A stretch of 64,000 nt of DNA from positions 62,001-126,000 of the forward strand of contig NZ_LMMA01000032.1 in the NCBI RefSeq assembly GCF_001422725.1, given 5' to 3'. Each line of letters starts with the position of its first letter. Position 1 is the stretch's first letter. This document shows, in pieces, positions 9,177 through 18,087 of this stretch. The notes under the pieces were generated by a model. The model saw nothing but the letters and a program-made list of their open reading frames with translations. It was not told where the DNA came from and did not search any database. Source of the DNA: Flavobacterium sp. Leaf82 (GTDB taxonomy: Bacteria > Bacteroidota > Bacteroidia > Flavobacteriales > Flavobacteriaceae). The translations under genes were made by a program, and so were the position numbers.

Positions 9177-10007
9177 ATGGGATTGTTTAAACGAAATCCT
9201 TTTGGACATATATTATTCATTAAAAAATGGCTAATACGAATTTTAGGGGCTATGACGCACCGAAGATACAGGGGATTTAATGATTTGCAGATTGAAGGAT
9301 CTGAAATTATTAAAACATTGCCGGACACAAATGTATTGTTTATTTCCAATCACCAAACTTATTTTGCTGACGTTGTAGCGATGTTTCATGTCTTTAACGC
9401 AAGTTTAAGCGGACGTCAGGATACTATTAAGAACATTGGATATTTGTGGCAGCCAAAAATGAATATCTATTATGTTGCGGCAAAAGAAACGATGCATGCA
9501 GGTTTGTTGCCAAGAATTTTAGCATATGTTGGTGCGATTACAGTCGAAAGAACGTGGCGCGCAAAAGGTGTTGATGTTACTGAAAAACGCGATGTTAACC
9601 CAAATGATACTGAAAATATTAGAATAGCACTTGAAGATGGCTGGGTAATTACATTCCCGCAAGGAACAACAAAATCGTTCAAACCGGTTCGTAAAGGAAC
9701 AGCACATATCATTAAACAGCATAAACCAATTGTAATCCCGATCGTGATAGACGGTTTTCGCCGTTCGTTTGATAAAAAAGGATTACGAATGAAGAAAAAA
9801 GGAATTCTGCAATCTTTTATTATCAAAGAACCTCTTGATATTGATTATGAAAATGATACTATTGAAGAAATCGTTGAAAAAGTAGAATATGCTATTGAGC
9901 AGCATCCATCATTTTTAAAAGTTATTCCGGCCGAAGAAATTAAAGCTGAGGAGGAACTTAATGAAATGAGAAGATGGAGTTATAAAGCATCAGAAAGTGA
10001 ACATTAG
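9177..10007 (+). CDS. Lysophospholipid (1-acylglycerol-3-phosphate) acyltransferase-like protein
   Basis: The 276-residue protein belongs to the PlsC/LPLAT fold and probably transfers an acyl chain to lysophosphatidate or a related lipid. Two motif differences stand out. The catalytic block reads NHQTYFAD, that is H-x5-D rather than the usual H-x4-D, and the substrate block reads FPQGTTK rather than FPEGTR. The domain is otherwise complete and followed by a charged C-terminal tail. An in-frame upstream start at 9105 exists, but the promoter favours 9177. Substrate is not certain. Confidence 0.85.
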   Translation: MGLFKRNPFGHILFIKKWLIRILGAMTHRRYRGFNDLQIEGSEIIKTLPDTNVLFISNHQTYFADVVAMFHVFNASLSGRQDTIKNIGYLWQPKMNIYYVAAKETMHAGLLPRILAYVGAITVERTWRAKGVDVTEKRDVNPNDTENIRIALEDGWVITFPQGTTKSFKPVRKGTAHIIKQHKPIVIPIVIDGFRRSFDKKGLRMKKKGILQSFIIKEPLDIDYENDTIEEIVEKVEYAIEQHPSFLKVIPAEEIKAEEELNEMRRWSYKASESEH

Positions 10008-10028
10008 ATTCTAAATTTTTGTCTTCAT

Positions 10029-10048
10029 GTTTCAAGTTTCAAGTTTCA
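10029..10048. repeat. GTTTCAA heptamer array
   Basis: Nearly three tandem copies of GTTTCAA lie in the gap between two convergent genes. Confidence 0.6.
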
Positions 10049-10121
10049 CTTTTTTTAAATAAACTTAGAAGCTTATGAGTCCAAGGCTTCAGGATAGCAA
10101 CTTCAAAAGATACTGTTGTAT

Positions 10122-10754
10122 CTAGAAATCAATTTTCTTTAACTCTTTATAATTAGCGTACAATCTTCTTAATAAAGTTCCGTAAAGCAACCTGTAAATA
10201 CACCAGAACAGTCCAAAGAATAATAGTGTAAGCAATACAAGAGCACCAATTGAAAATAGCATCGCTTTTCCGTTTAATGCTAATTTTTCTCTGACAATTT
10301 CCATGTCAGGATTGTAAACATATCCTATAAAGAAACTTAGGATTGATGAAACGACAATCATTCCTAAATTATACCATACATAATATTGAACCGTTTTACG
10401 GGTTTTTAAAATGCTGCTCATCAATAATTTAGTAGAAACAGTAGTTGATATTGTTTTGTAATTTTTATAGAAAAAATAAATAAAAACTAAGATTACAGCA
10501 TAGTTAAAATACATCAAAATCTCCATATAAAGTATAATTTCAGGATGATGAATGTTATTTAAGAAATCATCAATATTAGAGAAGTAATTTGATATAGTCC
10601 AAAACAAAACCTCTAAAATACTGATAATCAAAATCCACTTCACGATTGAAGAAGATTTTTTATGAATCATTTTATAGATTTCTTTTTCAGAAATTTGTTG
10701 AAAAGAGTCGGCATTCCTTTTCCAGTCTTTTTTTAATAAATCCAGTTCTTTCAT
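10122..10754 (-). CDS. Membrane protein paired with a sigma factor
   Basis: The 210-residue protein has a cytoplasmic N-terminus (KELDLLKKDWKR) and four hydrophobic segments at about residues 38-58, 78-100, 125-148 and 165-195. It begins 8 bp after the sigma-factor gene, so the two are almost certainly co-transcribed. Such a position often holds an anti-sigma factor, but no zinc anti-sigma motif (H-x3-C-x2-C) or FecR domain is visible. A regulatory role is therefore inferred from context only. Confidence 0.75.
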   Translation of the reverse strand: MKELDLLKKDWKRNADSFQQISEKEIYKMIHKKSSSIVKWILIISILEVLFWTISNYFSNIDDFLNNIHHPEIILYMEILMYFNYAVILVFIYFFYKNYKTISTTVSTKLLMSSILKTRKTVQYYVWYNLGMIVVSSILSFFIGYVYNPDMEIVREKLALNGKAMLFSIGALVLLTLLFFGLFWCIYRLLYGTLLRRLYANYKELKKIDF

Positions 10755-10762
10755 AATAATTT

Positions 10763-11257
10763 TTAAGGATTTAGTATTTTCTTAAGTTTCCCTTTAATTC
10801 TGTTCATTTTCACACGTGCATTCACTTCGCTGATACCGAGTGTCTCGGCTATTTCTTGATAATCTTTGTCTTCTAAATACATAAAAACTAATGCTTTTTC
10901 GATGTCATTAAGCTGATAAACGGCTTTATACATCAACTTAATCTGTTCTTCTTCTTCGTAATTGTAATCAACATCTTTTACAAAATGCTGATGACTTTCA
11001 TACTCTACGGTAGATATGGTTCTTTTGGTTTTTCGATATAAAGTAATGGCAGTATTTAAAGCGACACGATACGTCCAGGTCGAAAATTTACTATCGCCTC
11101 TAAATTTAGGATAAGCTTTCCATAACTGAATGGTGATTTCCTGAAACAAGTCTTTATGAGCATCTTCGCCAGCAGTATATAATCTACAAATCTTGTGGAT
11201 TATATTCTGATTTGCCTGCAATTGCATAACAAATGACTGTTCTAGATTTTCGCTCAT
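10763..11257 (-). CDS. ECF-type RNA polymerase sigma factor
   Basis: The 164-residue protein has sigma region 2 (DLFQEITIQLWKAYPKFRG, then STWTYRVALNTAITLYRK) and region 4 (LNDIEKALVFMYLEDKDYQEIAETLGISEVNARVKMNR, a helix-turn-helix). This is the two-domain architecture of group 4 sigma factors. It leads an operon with the membrane protein that starts 8 bp downstream. The signal it responds to is not evident. Confidence 0.92.
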   Translation of the reverse strand: MSENLEQSFVMQLQANQNIIHKICRLYTAGEDAHKDLFQEITIQLWKAYPKFRGDSKFSTWTYRVALNTAITLYRKTKRTISTVEYESHQHFVKDVDYNYEEEEQIKLMYKAVYQLNDIEKALVFMYLEDKDYQEIAETLGISEVNARVKMNRIKGKLKKILNP

Positions 11258-11394
11258 AATATATTAGTGTTACTAAAGCGTATTTTGTTACAAGAATATG
11301 TTAATTTTTTTCTTATTGCCCCAGATTAAAAGAATTAAAAAGATTTTTCACACTTTTAATTCTAAGATTTAGAGATGTAATCCTTTTAATCTCA

Positions 11395-11406
11395 TTAATC
11401 TGTGGC
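11395..11406. repeat. Intergenic repeat fragment shared with 48013-48024
   Basis: TTAATCTGTGGC followed by an A-rich run is present here and again upstream of the polysaccharide-locus regulator. The surrounding ~200-bp gap (11258-11454) shows no gene. Confidence 0.4.
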
Positions 11407-11454
11407 GAAAAATCTCAGCGCAATCTGTGAATATACCAAAATCTGTCAGCAACT

Positions 11455-12516
11455 TTATAGTGGTCTGGTTTTGTAATAATTCACCATTAAATCTACAAAT
11501 TTACTATAACCTTCCATTCCGTCTTTTTGATTATTTGTTTTTAAGAAATTATCATAAAATATCTCAAATCCAGTTTCGATTGGTGTTTCATATTGTTTCC
11601 AGAAATCCTGACTTTCCTGATAGTTTTTTAAAATTCCAACATGTACTGAATTCTTTAATTGTTGAAATATCTTTTCGTCTTTAGCTTTCCAAATTCCCAG
11701 GCAATATCTCAAGATAAAGCTATAACCGGAATATTGATAATAGAGATTTTTGTTTTTTACAGATGCCAAAACACCTATAAAATTGCATTCGCTTTCGCTT
11801 GCATAACCCATTTGATGTGCCATTTCGTGACAAGTCGTAACCGGAAAATTATACATAGGCAATAACTCGTTTACCTGAGCTTCATTCGTAAACGGATTCA
11901 AATATCCGCCAAAACCCATGTAGGTGAGAGGTAAGCTAAAAAGCGATTTTTTAACACTTAAAAACTCGTATTTAAAATAGGGATATTCTTTTGCGAGATT
12001 TTCATAACCACTTAAATTCATCAGGAAAGCCTGTTTTTGAGAATAAGGGAAAACTATTTTTGAACTGTCTTTTTTAGTAATCTCAAACTGAATTTCGTTT
12101 GTTTTTATAATTAGTTTTTTTGTAAAAATTAATAATTCGGCATCCGAATATTCTTTTTCAATTTTCATTTTTTCGAAAAGTGGTTCCCTGTAATAATTAA
12201 ACGCCCAAAGCAGATGAAAGAAAAAATAGAATACAGATAAATAACTTAAGGCTCTTAAGAGATTGTCTTTCCATTGAAGTTTCCAGCTTTTTCTGGTTTT
12301 CCAAATCGATCGAATTAAAAGCAAAATCAAAACGGAATAAATACAGTCTCCAATCGAAAATGGAATTTTACCCAAAACGATTCTCGAAAAGTGAGAGATT
12401 TTTAAATACAATCCATTACTATAAAAACGTTCTGTAAATTCCGGAAAGAAACGTAGAATCTTTAAAAAGATAATTTGTAAAAGAAGTAATAAAGGTAAGA
12501 TGTATTTTGATTTCAC
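11455..12516 (-). CDS. DUF3810 membrane protein with HExxH motif
   Basis: The 353-residue protein has N-terminal hydrophobic segments (about residues 5-15, 48-70 and 88-110). The soluble part carries TTCHEMAHQMGYASESECNF, a zincin-like HEMAH with a downstream Glu. This fits DUF3810, a family with a conserved but untested metallopeptidase signature. The fold and active-site residues suggest a membrane-bound zinc peptidase; the substrate is unknown. It is monocistronic, on the reverse strand. Confidence 0.82.
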   Translation of the reverse strand: MKSKYILPLLLLLQIIFLKILRFFPEFTERFYSNGLYLKISHFSRIVLGKIPFSIGDCIYSVLILLLIRSIWKTRKSWKLQWKDNLLRALSYLSVFYFFFHLLWAFNYYREPLFEKMKIEKEYSDAELLIFTKKLIIKTNEIQFEITKKDSSKIVFPYSQKQAFLMNLSGYENLAKEYPYFKYEFLSVKKSLFSLPLTYMGFGGYLNPFTNEAQVNELLPMYNFPVTTCHEMAHQMGYASESECNFIGVLASVKNKNLYYQYSGYSFILRYCLGIWKAKDEKIFQQLKNSVHVGILKNYQESQDFWKQYETPIETGFEIFYDNFLKTNNQKDGMEGYSKFVDLMVNYYKTRPL

Positions 12517-12563
12517 AATTTTTATTTTGGATACGTAAATATAAATACAATTAAAAAAAGTTA

Positions 12564-12582
12564 GCCATGAATTTTACGAATT
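12564..12582. repeat. Diverged copy of a 19-bp intergenic repeat
   Basis: The sequence matches the left arm of the perfect inverted repeat at 47916-47934 at 17 of 19 positions. Both differences are C to T. Confidence 0.45.
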
Positions 12583-12740
12583 TTCGCAACTAGATATTTT
12601 TTTTAGAAATGTAAAATGGTAATTATTCGGGTAATTTGGTTTTACTGATATTATAATTTGTTATGATTGGCGAATCCCGATAACAATCTGGAATGCAGAA
12701 AAAATTAATGCTTTTACCTTCGAATAGCGTTTAAACTTTG

Positions 12741-12748
12741 TAACTTTG
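12741..12748 (+). promoter_or_regulatory. -7 element for pepD
   Basis: TAACTTTG fits TAnnTTTG and lies 37 bp before the ATG. Confidence 0.45.
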
Positions 12749-12784
12749 AAGCTCTTAATTGTTAAACTTCAAACAAAAAAATAA

Positions 12785-14245
12785 ATGAGTCAGGAAATAA
12801 GAAATCTGGAACCTAAAGCACTGTGGAATAAATTCGCAGATTTAAATGCAGTTCCGCGTCCGTCAAAGAAAGAAGAACGCGTAATCGAGTTTATGAAAAA
12901 CTTTGGAAATAGCTTAGGTTTAGAAACTTTTGAAGACGAAATCAGAAATGTAATTATCAGAAAACCGGCAACTCCGGGAATGGAAAATCGTAAAGCAATT
13001 GTAATGCAGGGACACCTTGATATGGTGCATCAAAAAAATGCAGATACTGTTTTTGATTTTGATACCCAGGGAATCGACATGTATGTAGATGGTGACTGGG
13101 TTCGCGCGCGTGGTACAACCCTAGGTGCTGATAATGGGTTAGGAGTAGCTACAATTATGGCTATTTTAGAAAGCAAAGACATTCCGCATCCTGCAATCGA
13201 AGCTTTGTTTACTATTGATGAAGAAACGGGAATGACAGGAGCTTTAAATTTAAAAGGAGGAATTCTTCAGGGACAGATTCTTTTGAATTTAGATACAGAA
13301 GAAGATGATGAAATTGATATAGGTTGTGCTGGTGGAATTGATGTAACTGCTACAAGAAGCTATAATGAAGAAGAAGTTCCTGAAGGTTCTGTTGGGCATA
13401 TTATTACTGTAAAAGGGCTAAATGGAGGTCATTCAGGAATGGATATTAACAAAGGTTTAGGAAATGCAAACAAAATCATGAACCGTTTGTTATTTGATGC
13501 TTTTGAAAACTTTGGTTTGCAAGTAGCAGAAATTAATGGTGGAAGTTTGCGAAATGCAATTCCAAGAGAAAGCGTTGCGAAAGTAATTATTTCTGAAATG
13601 TTTGATGAAGCCTATATTTTCGATATGCAGGAAATCATCAACGATATTAAAACAGAATATAAAACGACTGAACCTAACTTGTCTATTGAAATCGTAAAAT
13701 GCGATACTCCTGAAAAAGTAATGGATCTAGGTGTTCAGGAAGGGATTATCAGAGCTATTTATGCTGCTCATAATGGAGTTTACAGAATGAGTGCTGATAT
13801 GGAAGATTTAGTTGAAACTTCAAATAATATTGCCCGTGTTATTGTAAAAGATGGTGAAATATCTATTGGATGTTTAACGCGTTCATCTGTTGAAACTTCA
13901 AAATTTGATTTGGCAAATGCATTACGTTCTGCTTTTGAATTAGTAGGTTGCGAAGTAGAACTTTCAGGTTCTTATCCTGGATGGACTCCAAACGTAAATT
14001 CTGAAATATTAGATACGTTAGTTGGAATATACGAAAAACAAAATAATGAAAAACCTAAGGTAGTAGCGTGTCACGCCGGTTTAGAATGTGGAATCTTAGG
14101 AACAAATTATCCTGATATGGATATGATTTCTTTTGGACCAACAATACATGGAGCACATTCTCCGGATGAAAGAGCAAGCATTTCGTCAGCACAGAAATAT
14201 TGGAAATTTGTGTTAGAAATCCTTTCGAATATTCCGGTTAAATAG
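12785..14245 (+). CDS. pepD: Aminoacyl-histidine dipeptidase (beta-Ala-His dipeptidase) PepD
   Basis: The 486-residue M20C-family metallopeptidase cleaves Xaa-His and other dipeptides with two zinc ions. Metal and catalytic motifs are GHLDMVH (His and catalytic Asp), LGADNGLG (bridging Asp), TIDEETGM (general-base Glu pair), LDTEED, and near the end CHAGLECG and GPTIHGAHSPDER (final His). Length agrees with E. coli PepD (485). It is monocistronic with its own promoter. A long imperfect hairpin follows. Confidence 0.95.
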   Translation: MSQEIRNLEPKALWNKFADLNAVPRPSKKEERVIEFMKNFGNSLGLETFEDEIRNVIIRKPATPGMENRKAIVMQGHLDMVHQKNADTVFDFDTQGIDMYVDGDWVRARGTTLGADNGLGVATIMAILESKDIPHPAIEALFTIDEETGMTGALNLKGGILQGQILLNLDTEEDDEIDIGCAGGIDVTATRSYNEEEVPEGSVGHIITVKGLNGGHSGMDINKGLGNANKIMNRLLFDAFENFGLQVAEINGGSLRNAIPRESVAKVIISEMFDEAYIFDMQEIINDIKTEYKTTEPNLSIEIVKCDTPEKVMDLGVQEGIIRAIYAAHNGVYRMSADMEDLVETSNNIARVIVKDGEISIGCLTRSSVETSKFDLANALRSAFELVGCEVELSGSYPGWTPNVNSEILDTLVGIYEKQNNEKPKVVACHAGLECGILGTNYPDMDMISFGPTIHGAHSPDERASISSAQKYWKFVLEILSNIPVK

Positions 14246-14250
14246 TAAAA

Positions 14251-14311
14251 TTCAGTATTCAGTCGCAGTTTTCAGTTTTCTTTGAGACTGATAACTGCGA
14301 CTGTGACTGAA
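14251..14311. repeat. Long imperfect hairpin downstream of pepD
   Basis: CAGTCGCAGTTTTCAG (14260-14275) pairs with CTGATAACTGCGACTG (14288-14303) at 15 of 16 positions. An outer TTCAGT/ACTGAA pair extends it. No T-tract follows, so it is a repeat-like hairpin rather than a classical terminator. Confidence 0.6.
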
Positions 14312-14321
14312 AACTAAAAAA

Positions 14322-14432
14322 TTAATCTCTTTTAGGAGAATTTTTCTTTTCTCTCTTCTCTTCTTTTTTCTCTTTAGCCGTTTTTAACGGTTCTTTTTTT
14401 GCCGTTTTTTTAGCGTCTTGACTCTTTGCCAT
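14322..14432 (-). CDS. 36-residue Lys-rich microprotein
   Basis: A complete ATG-to-TAA frame encodes 36 residues beginning MAKSQDAKK and ending NSPKRD. Nearly half are Lys, and the rest is mostly Glu, Ala and Thr. The repeated KKEPLKTAKEKKEEKREKK pattern suggests a highly charged, probably disordered or single-helix nucleic-acid-binding peptide. It lies alone between pepD and the cupin gene on the reverse strand. Coding status rests on the intact frame and biased composition. Function is unknown. Confidence 0.6.
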   Translation of the reverse strand: MAKSQDAKKTAKKEPLKTAKEKKEEKREKKNSPKRD

Positions 14433-14506
14433 GATATGTTGATTTAATTAATTTTTTATTTGGATGTAAGTAAATATAGATATAATATTTGAAATTGCTT
14501 TGAATA

Positions 14507-14845
14507 TTACTTTAAAAAATCGCCGTCGATTATTAGTAACTCAACACCATTGGTGGTTAATGATCTATGCGAACTAATATCATCAGTAACGACATATGTC
14601 ATTCCTTTTGAAAGTTCGAATTTTTGTCCGTTTTCTAATTCACTTATAAAATCTCCTTCAAGGCAATGAACAATATGACCTTTTTGGCACCAATGATCTG
14701 CAACATAATTATTAGAATAAGTAACTTTTCGAATTCGTAAACTACCTAATTGCAGGGTTTGCCAATAAGCCGTTCCGGTTTCTCCTGAATGTTCGGTTTT
14801 TGCAATTTGATTCCAGTCAATTGTCTGAAAAGGTATTTCGGTCAT
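14507..14845 (-). CDS. Cupin-fold protein with D-H-W-C motif
   Basis: The 112-residue protein is a single cupin domain. VADHWCQKGHIVHCLEGDF contains the D-H-x-C and second His typical of the DHCW-motif cupin family, and GMTYVVTDDISSH is the second cupin motif. Metal binding is likely; the reaction is unknown. An upstream in-frame ATG at 14872 exists, but the -7 promoter element covers it, so MTEIPF at 14845 is chosen. Confidence 0.85.
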   Translation of the reverse strand: MTEIPFQTIDWNQIAKTEHSGETGTAYWQTLQLGSLRIRKVTYSNNYVADHWCQKGHIVHCLEGDFISELENGQKFELSKGMTYVVTDDISSHRSLTTNGVELLIIDGDFLK

Positions 14846-14869
14846 GGATCTTTTGTTTTTGTTAGTAAT

Positions 14870-14903
14870 CAAATATAAGTTATAAAGTAAAAAAAATCCT
14901 CAA
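14870..14903 (-). promoter_or_regulatory. Promoter of the cupin gene
   Basis: On the reverse strand TATATTTG (14870-14877) with TTG (14901-14903) 23 bp upstream. It overlaps the terminator of the neighbouring gene. Confidence 0.45.
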
Positions 14904-14927
14904 TTACTATTTGTAAATGAGGATTTT
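14891..14927 (-). terminator. Terminator of the carboxypeptidase-regulatory-domain gene
   Basis: AAAATCCTCA pairs with TGAGGATTTT. On the reverse strand it is followed by a T-tract and lies 20 bp after the stop codon at 14947. Confidence 0.75.
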
Positions 14928-14946
14928 AAATTTTATTTAATTAAAA

Positions 14947-15720
14947 TTAATTTCGTTTCAATACTTTATATTGTTCGTAACAACCATTAATAGCATCCAT
15001 AATCTGCAAATCATTTGCTGATTGTATAAAGGAGTCAGAATAGTTGCAACGCTGCAAAATTTCAGGAATTTCGTCTTTGCTAATACCTAAAAGTACAGCA
15101 ACAGTTTCACGATCGTATTTAGATTCAAGAAGATTTCGAACGGTATCATCCTTTCTCATTTCTTTTAGCTTCTTGAGTTCTTTTGCATTTTTCCCAAAGA
15201 AACCATACAGAACATCTGCAGGATTAAAAATCGATCCTAATACTTTTCCAAATGCATTTGGAGAATATTCACCAGCTTCGTAACCTTGAGTAAGTCCGGA
15301 AATGCTGTAGCGATAGTTTTCTTTTGTTGGGATTAATTTAGAATCGACTTCCAGATATCCCGTTAGGTTAAATGGTGCGATAATAACTTCTTCAAGAGCA
15401 ATTGCTTTTTCAGTAAGCTGAATTCTGGTAACTTTATTTTTTATCCAGTCATTCGTTACCCTGATTCTTAAAGATTGAAATCCTAAAATCGAAAAGTGGA
15501 TCGTATCATTAACTTGTACATCTATCTCAAAATATCCTTTAGCATCAGACTTGGCACCACGTACCTTGTTTGTGTTAATGATATTTACGTTTGGCAAAGG
15601 TTGTTTGGTATTGTCATTAATGACGTAACCTGAAACTCTTTGTGGTGCAGTAGACTCAACGTCTTGTGCAAAACCAATGGCTGATAGTAGTGTAAAAAAG
15701 AAAACTGCGAAATATTTCAT
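14947..15720 (-). CDS. Exported protein with carboxypeptidase-like regulatory domain
   Basis: The 257-residue protein has a signal peptide (1-18, ending GFAQ). A CarboxypepD_reg-like beta sandwich (about 28-105) contains VSGYVINDNTKQPLPNVNI, SDAKGYFEIDV and IHFSILGFQS. The helical C-terminal half has no recognised domain. In this phylum the N-terminal module usually begins SusC-type receptors, but here the barrel is absent, so it is a stand-alone periplasmic or outer-membrane-associated protein. Function is unknown. Confidence 0.8.
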   Translation of the reverse strand: MKYFAVFFFTLLSAIGFAQDVESTAPQRVSGYVINDNTKQPLPNVNIINTNKVRGAKSDAKGYFEIDVQVNDTIHFSILGFQSLRIRVTNDWIKNKVTRIQLTEKAIALEEVIIAPFNLTGYLEVDSKLIPTKENYRYSISGLTQGYEAGEYSPNAFGKVLGSIFNPADVLYGFFGKNAKELKKLKEMRKDDTVRNLLESKYDRETVAVLLGISKDEIPEILQRCNYSDSFIQSANDLQIMDAINGCYEQYKVLKRN

Positions 15721-15799
15721 ATCCTGATTTAAAGCACTAAAAGTACTAAATAGGGATTAAATATTTCGCAGTCTTCGAATATAATTATCAGAAAATTAA

Positions 15800-15807
15800 C
15801 AAAGGTA
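15800..15807 (-). promoter_or_regulatory. -7 element upstream of the 15720 gene
   Basis: Reverse-strand TACCTTTG fits TAnnTTTG, 80 bp before the start. No convincing -33 was seen. Confidence 0.35.
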
Positions 15808-15893
15808 GCAGCGTTGCTTTTAGTATTTAAATAAAAAGGGATAAGGAAGATTAAAATACAAAACTCATTTATAGAGAGTAAGATTCTTTGAGG

Positions 15894-15938
15894 TAAAAAA
15901 AAATCCCAAATTCCAATTGTGTATGGAATCTGGGATTT
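15894..15938 (-). terminator. Terminator of the DEAD-box helicase gene
   Basis: AAATCCCAAATTCCA pairs with TGGAATCTGGGATTT (one mismatch). A long T-tract follows on the reverse strand. Confidence 0.8.
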
Positions 15939-15960
15939 TGTATTTTAAGATATTAAAGTA

Positions 15961-17883
15961 TTAATCTCTTCTTGGTCTTCTTGGTCTTGGTGAATCACCA
16001 AAGCTTTCAGAACGTCTTGGAGCTCTGTCTGAACTACCTTCACTTCTTGGAGCTGAACTTCTAAAACCACCTTCTCTTTTTGGAGCAGATGAGTTTCTGT
16101 CGCTTCTGAAACCACCTTCTCTAGGAGCAGAGCTTCTGTCGCTTCTAAAACCACCACCGCCAGAACCTTCACGTCTTGGACCGAAACTTCCACCACCAGA
16201 ACCTTCGCGTCTTGGAGCAGAACTACGTCCTCCGCCACTACGACCGTTATGGTCACGTCTTCCGCCACCATCATTTTTAGAAATTTCAACATTAATACGA
16301 CGTCCTTCTAATTGTACGTTGTTTAATACTTCCATTACTTTTTCAGTATGCTCAGGATCAGTGTTAAAGAAAGAGAAACCTTCTTTTACATCTACTTTGA
16401 AAACGTCATCACGACCTAAGTCTAATGTTTCTTTCAAATAATCTTTAAGAGTCATCCAATCGAAGTTGTCTCTTGAACCGATGTTTACAAAGTAACGAAC
16501 TGCTCCGTTATTATTGAATTCTCTTGGCTCAGAATCACTTCTTTCGCGTCTTTCACCTGCTTGAGATGAAATGTCTCTGTTCTTTTTGTAGTAAGCAATA
16601 AAACGGTTAAATTCTACTGAAACCATTTTCTTAATCAATTCTTCTTTAGATAAACCTTCAAGAACATTGTTGATTGCTGGTAAGTAGTTGTCAATTTCGT
16701 GATCAACTTCAGTATCTTTAATTTTGTTTGCTAAGTGCAACAATTGAATTTCGCAGATTTCGATTCCTGAAGGAATAGATTTCTCTTCGAATTTTTGTTT
16801 GATGATTCTTTCGATAGAAGAAATTTTACGCAACTCACTTTTTGTAACAATTACAATAGAAGTTCCTAATTTTCCAGCTCTACCAGTACGTCCTGAACGG
16901 TGATTGTAAGTTTCAATTTCGTCAGGAAGTTGGTAATTTACTACGTGAGTAATATTATCAACGTCAATACCACGTGCAGCAACGTCAGTAGCAACAAGCA
17001 TCTGAATTTGTCTTCCACGGAAAGATTTCATTACACCATCACGTTGCGCCTGAGATAAATCTCCGTGCAATGCAGCAGCGCTGTATCCATCTTCAATTAA
17101 TTTTTCAGCTACAGCTTGTGTATCTCTTTTAGTACGACAGAAAACCACAGAAAAGATATCTGGATTTGCATCGGCTAAACGTTTTAAAGCTTCGTAACGA
17201 TCACGTGCATTTACTAAGTAAAATTCGTGAGAAACTGTTGCAGAACCTGAGTTCTTAGCTCCAACAGTAATTTCAACCGGTTCGCTCATGAATTGTTTTG
17301 CAATTCTCGCAACCTCTTGTGGCATAGTTGCAGAGAACAACCATGTACTTTTTTGATCTGGAGTATCTGATAAAATAGATACGATGTCTTCATAGAATCC
17401 CATGTTCAACATCTCATCAGCTTCATCAAGAATACAGTAATCTATATTTTTAATGTTTACTAAACCTCTGTTGATCATGTCTTGCATTCTCCCCGGAGTA
17501 GCCACAATAATTTGTGCTCCTCTTTTAATGTCTCTAGCTTGCTCTGTAATACTAGCCCCGCCGTAAACTGCTACCACATTAATACCTTTCTCGTATTTTG
17601 AGTAGTTTTTAAGTTCGTTGGTAATCTGTAAACAAAGTTCTCGTGTTGGCGATAAAACTAATGCTTGTGTATTCTTGTTGTCAGCATCAATTTTTTGAAT
17701 TAGCGGAAAACCAAAAGCTGCCGTTTTCCCTGTCCCTGTCTGAGCCAACGCAACCATATCTGTGTCTTTTTCCAATAATAGGGGAATCGCTTTCTCCTGT
17801 ACTTCTGACGGATTCTCAAATCCTAGATCTAAAATCGCCTTCAGTAACGATTCATTCAATCCTAATTGTTCAAATTTATTCAT
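15961..17883 (-). CDS. DEAD-box RNA helicase with RGG-like tail
   Basis: The 640-residue ATP-dependent RNA helicase has all core motifs: AQTGTGKT, PTRELCLQ, TPGR, DEAD, SAT, ARGID and HRSGRTGRAG, within residues ~1-370. A DbpA-type RNA-binding fold (about 470-540) follows. The last ~90 residues are a low-complexity tail rich in Gly, Arg and Ser (repeats such as SAPRREGSGGGSFGPRR). This is the DeaD/CsdA architecture, linked to ribosome assembly and cold growth. The longer start at 17907 overlaps the -7 element at 17905, so the ATG at 17883 is chosen. Confidence 0.95.
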   Translation of the reverse strand: MNKFEQLGLNESLLKAILDLGFENPSEVQEKAIPLLLEKDTDMVALAQTGTGKTAAFGFPLIQKIDADNKNTQALVLSPTRELCLQITNELKNYSKYEKGINVVAVYGGASITEQARDIKRGAQIIVATPGRMQDMINRGLVNIKNIDYCILDEADEMLNMGFYEDIVSILSDTPDQKSTWLFSATMPQEVARIAKQFMSEPVEITVGAKNSGSATVSHEFYLVNARDRYEALKRLADANPDIFSVVFCRTKRDTQAVAEKLIEDGYSAAALHGDLSQAQRDGVMKSFRGRQIQMLVATDVAARGIDVDNITHVVNYQLPDEIETYNHRSGRTGRAGKLGTSIVIVTKSELRKISSIERIIKQKFEEKSIPSGIEICEIQLLHLANKIKDTEVDHEIDNYLPAINNVLEGLSKEELIKKMVSVEFNRFIAYYKKNRDISSQAGERRERSDSEPREFNNNGAVRYFVNIGSRDNFDWMTLKDYLKETLDLGRDDVFKVDVKEGFSFFNTDPEHTEKVMEVLNNVQLEGRRINVEISKNDGGGRRDHNGRSGGGRSSAPRREGSGGGSFGPRREGSGGGGFRSDRSSAPREGGFRSDRNSSAPKREGGFRSSAPRSEGSSDRAPRRSESFGDSPRPRRPRRD

Positions 17884-17904
17884 ATGTATTTTTAAAATAG
17901 GGTG

Positions 17905-17912
17905 CAAAATTA
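17905..17912 (-). promoter_or_regulatory. -7 element for the DEAD-box helicase
   Basis: Reverse-strand TAATTTTG matches TAnnTTTG, about 22 bp before the ATG at 17883. Confidence 0.5.
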
Positions 17913-18087
17913 CTGTTAATTATTCAGATAAACTAATGCTATTTTAAGAATTATGTATTTGTTATGATTTGATTATCAAAAAGTTATGTTTAGAGTAGCA
18001 CGATTTTTATCTGTACATCAGGAAAATTAGGCAAAAACACGTCGTAAAATTTAAATTTATAGATCTAAAATGTTGTATTCTAAACAA

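Noticed and set aside
10122..10754. Classical anti-sigma factor
   Set aside because: No zinc-binding or FecR-type anti-sigma motif is visible. Only the position supports such a role.
15945..16292. A Val/Glu-rich 115-residue frame on the reverse strand
   Set aside because: It is an alternate frame over the repetitive RGG tail of the DEAD-box helicase, whose own frame is clearly coding.
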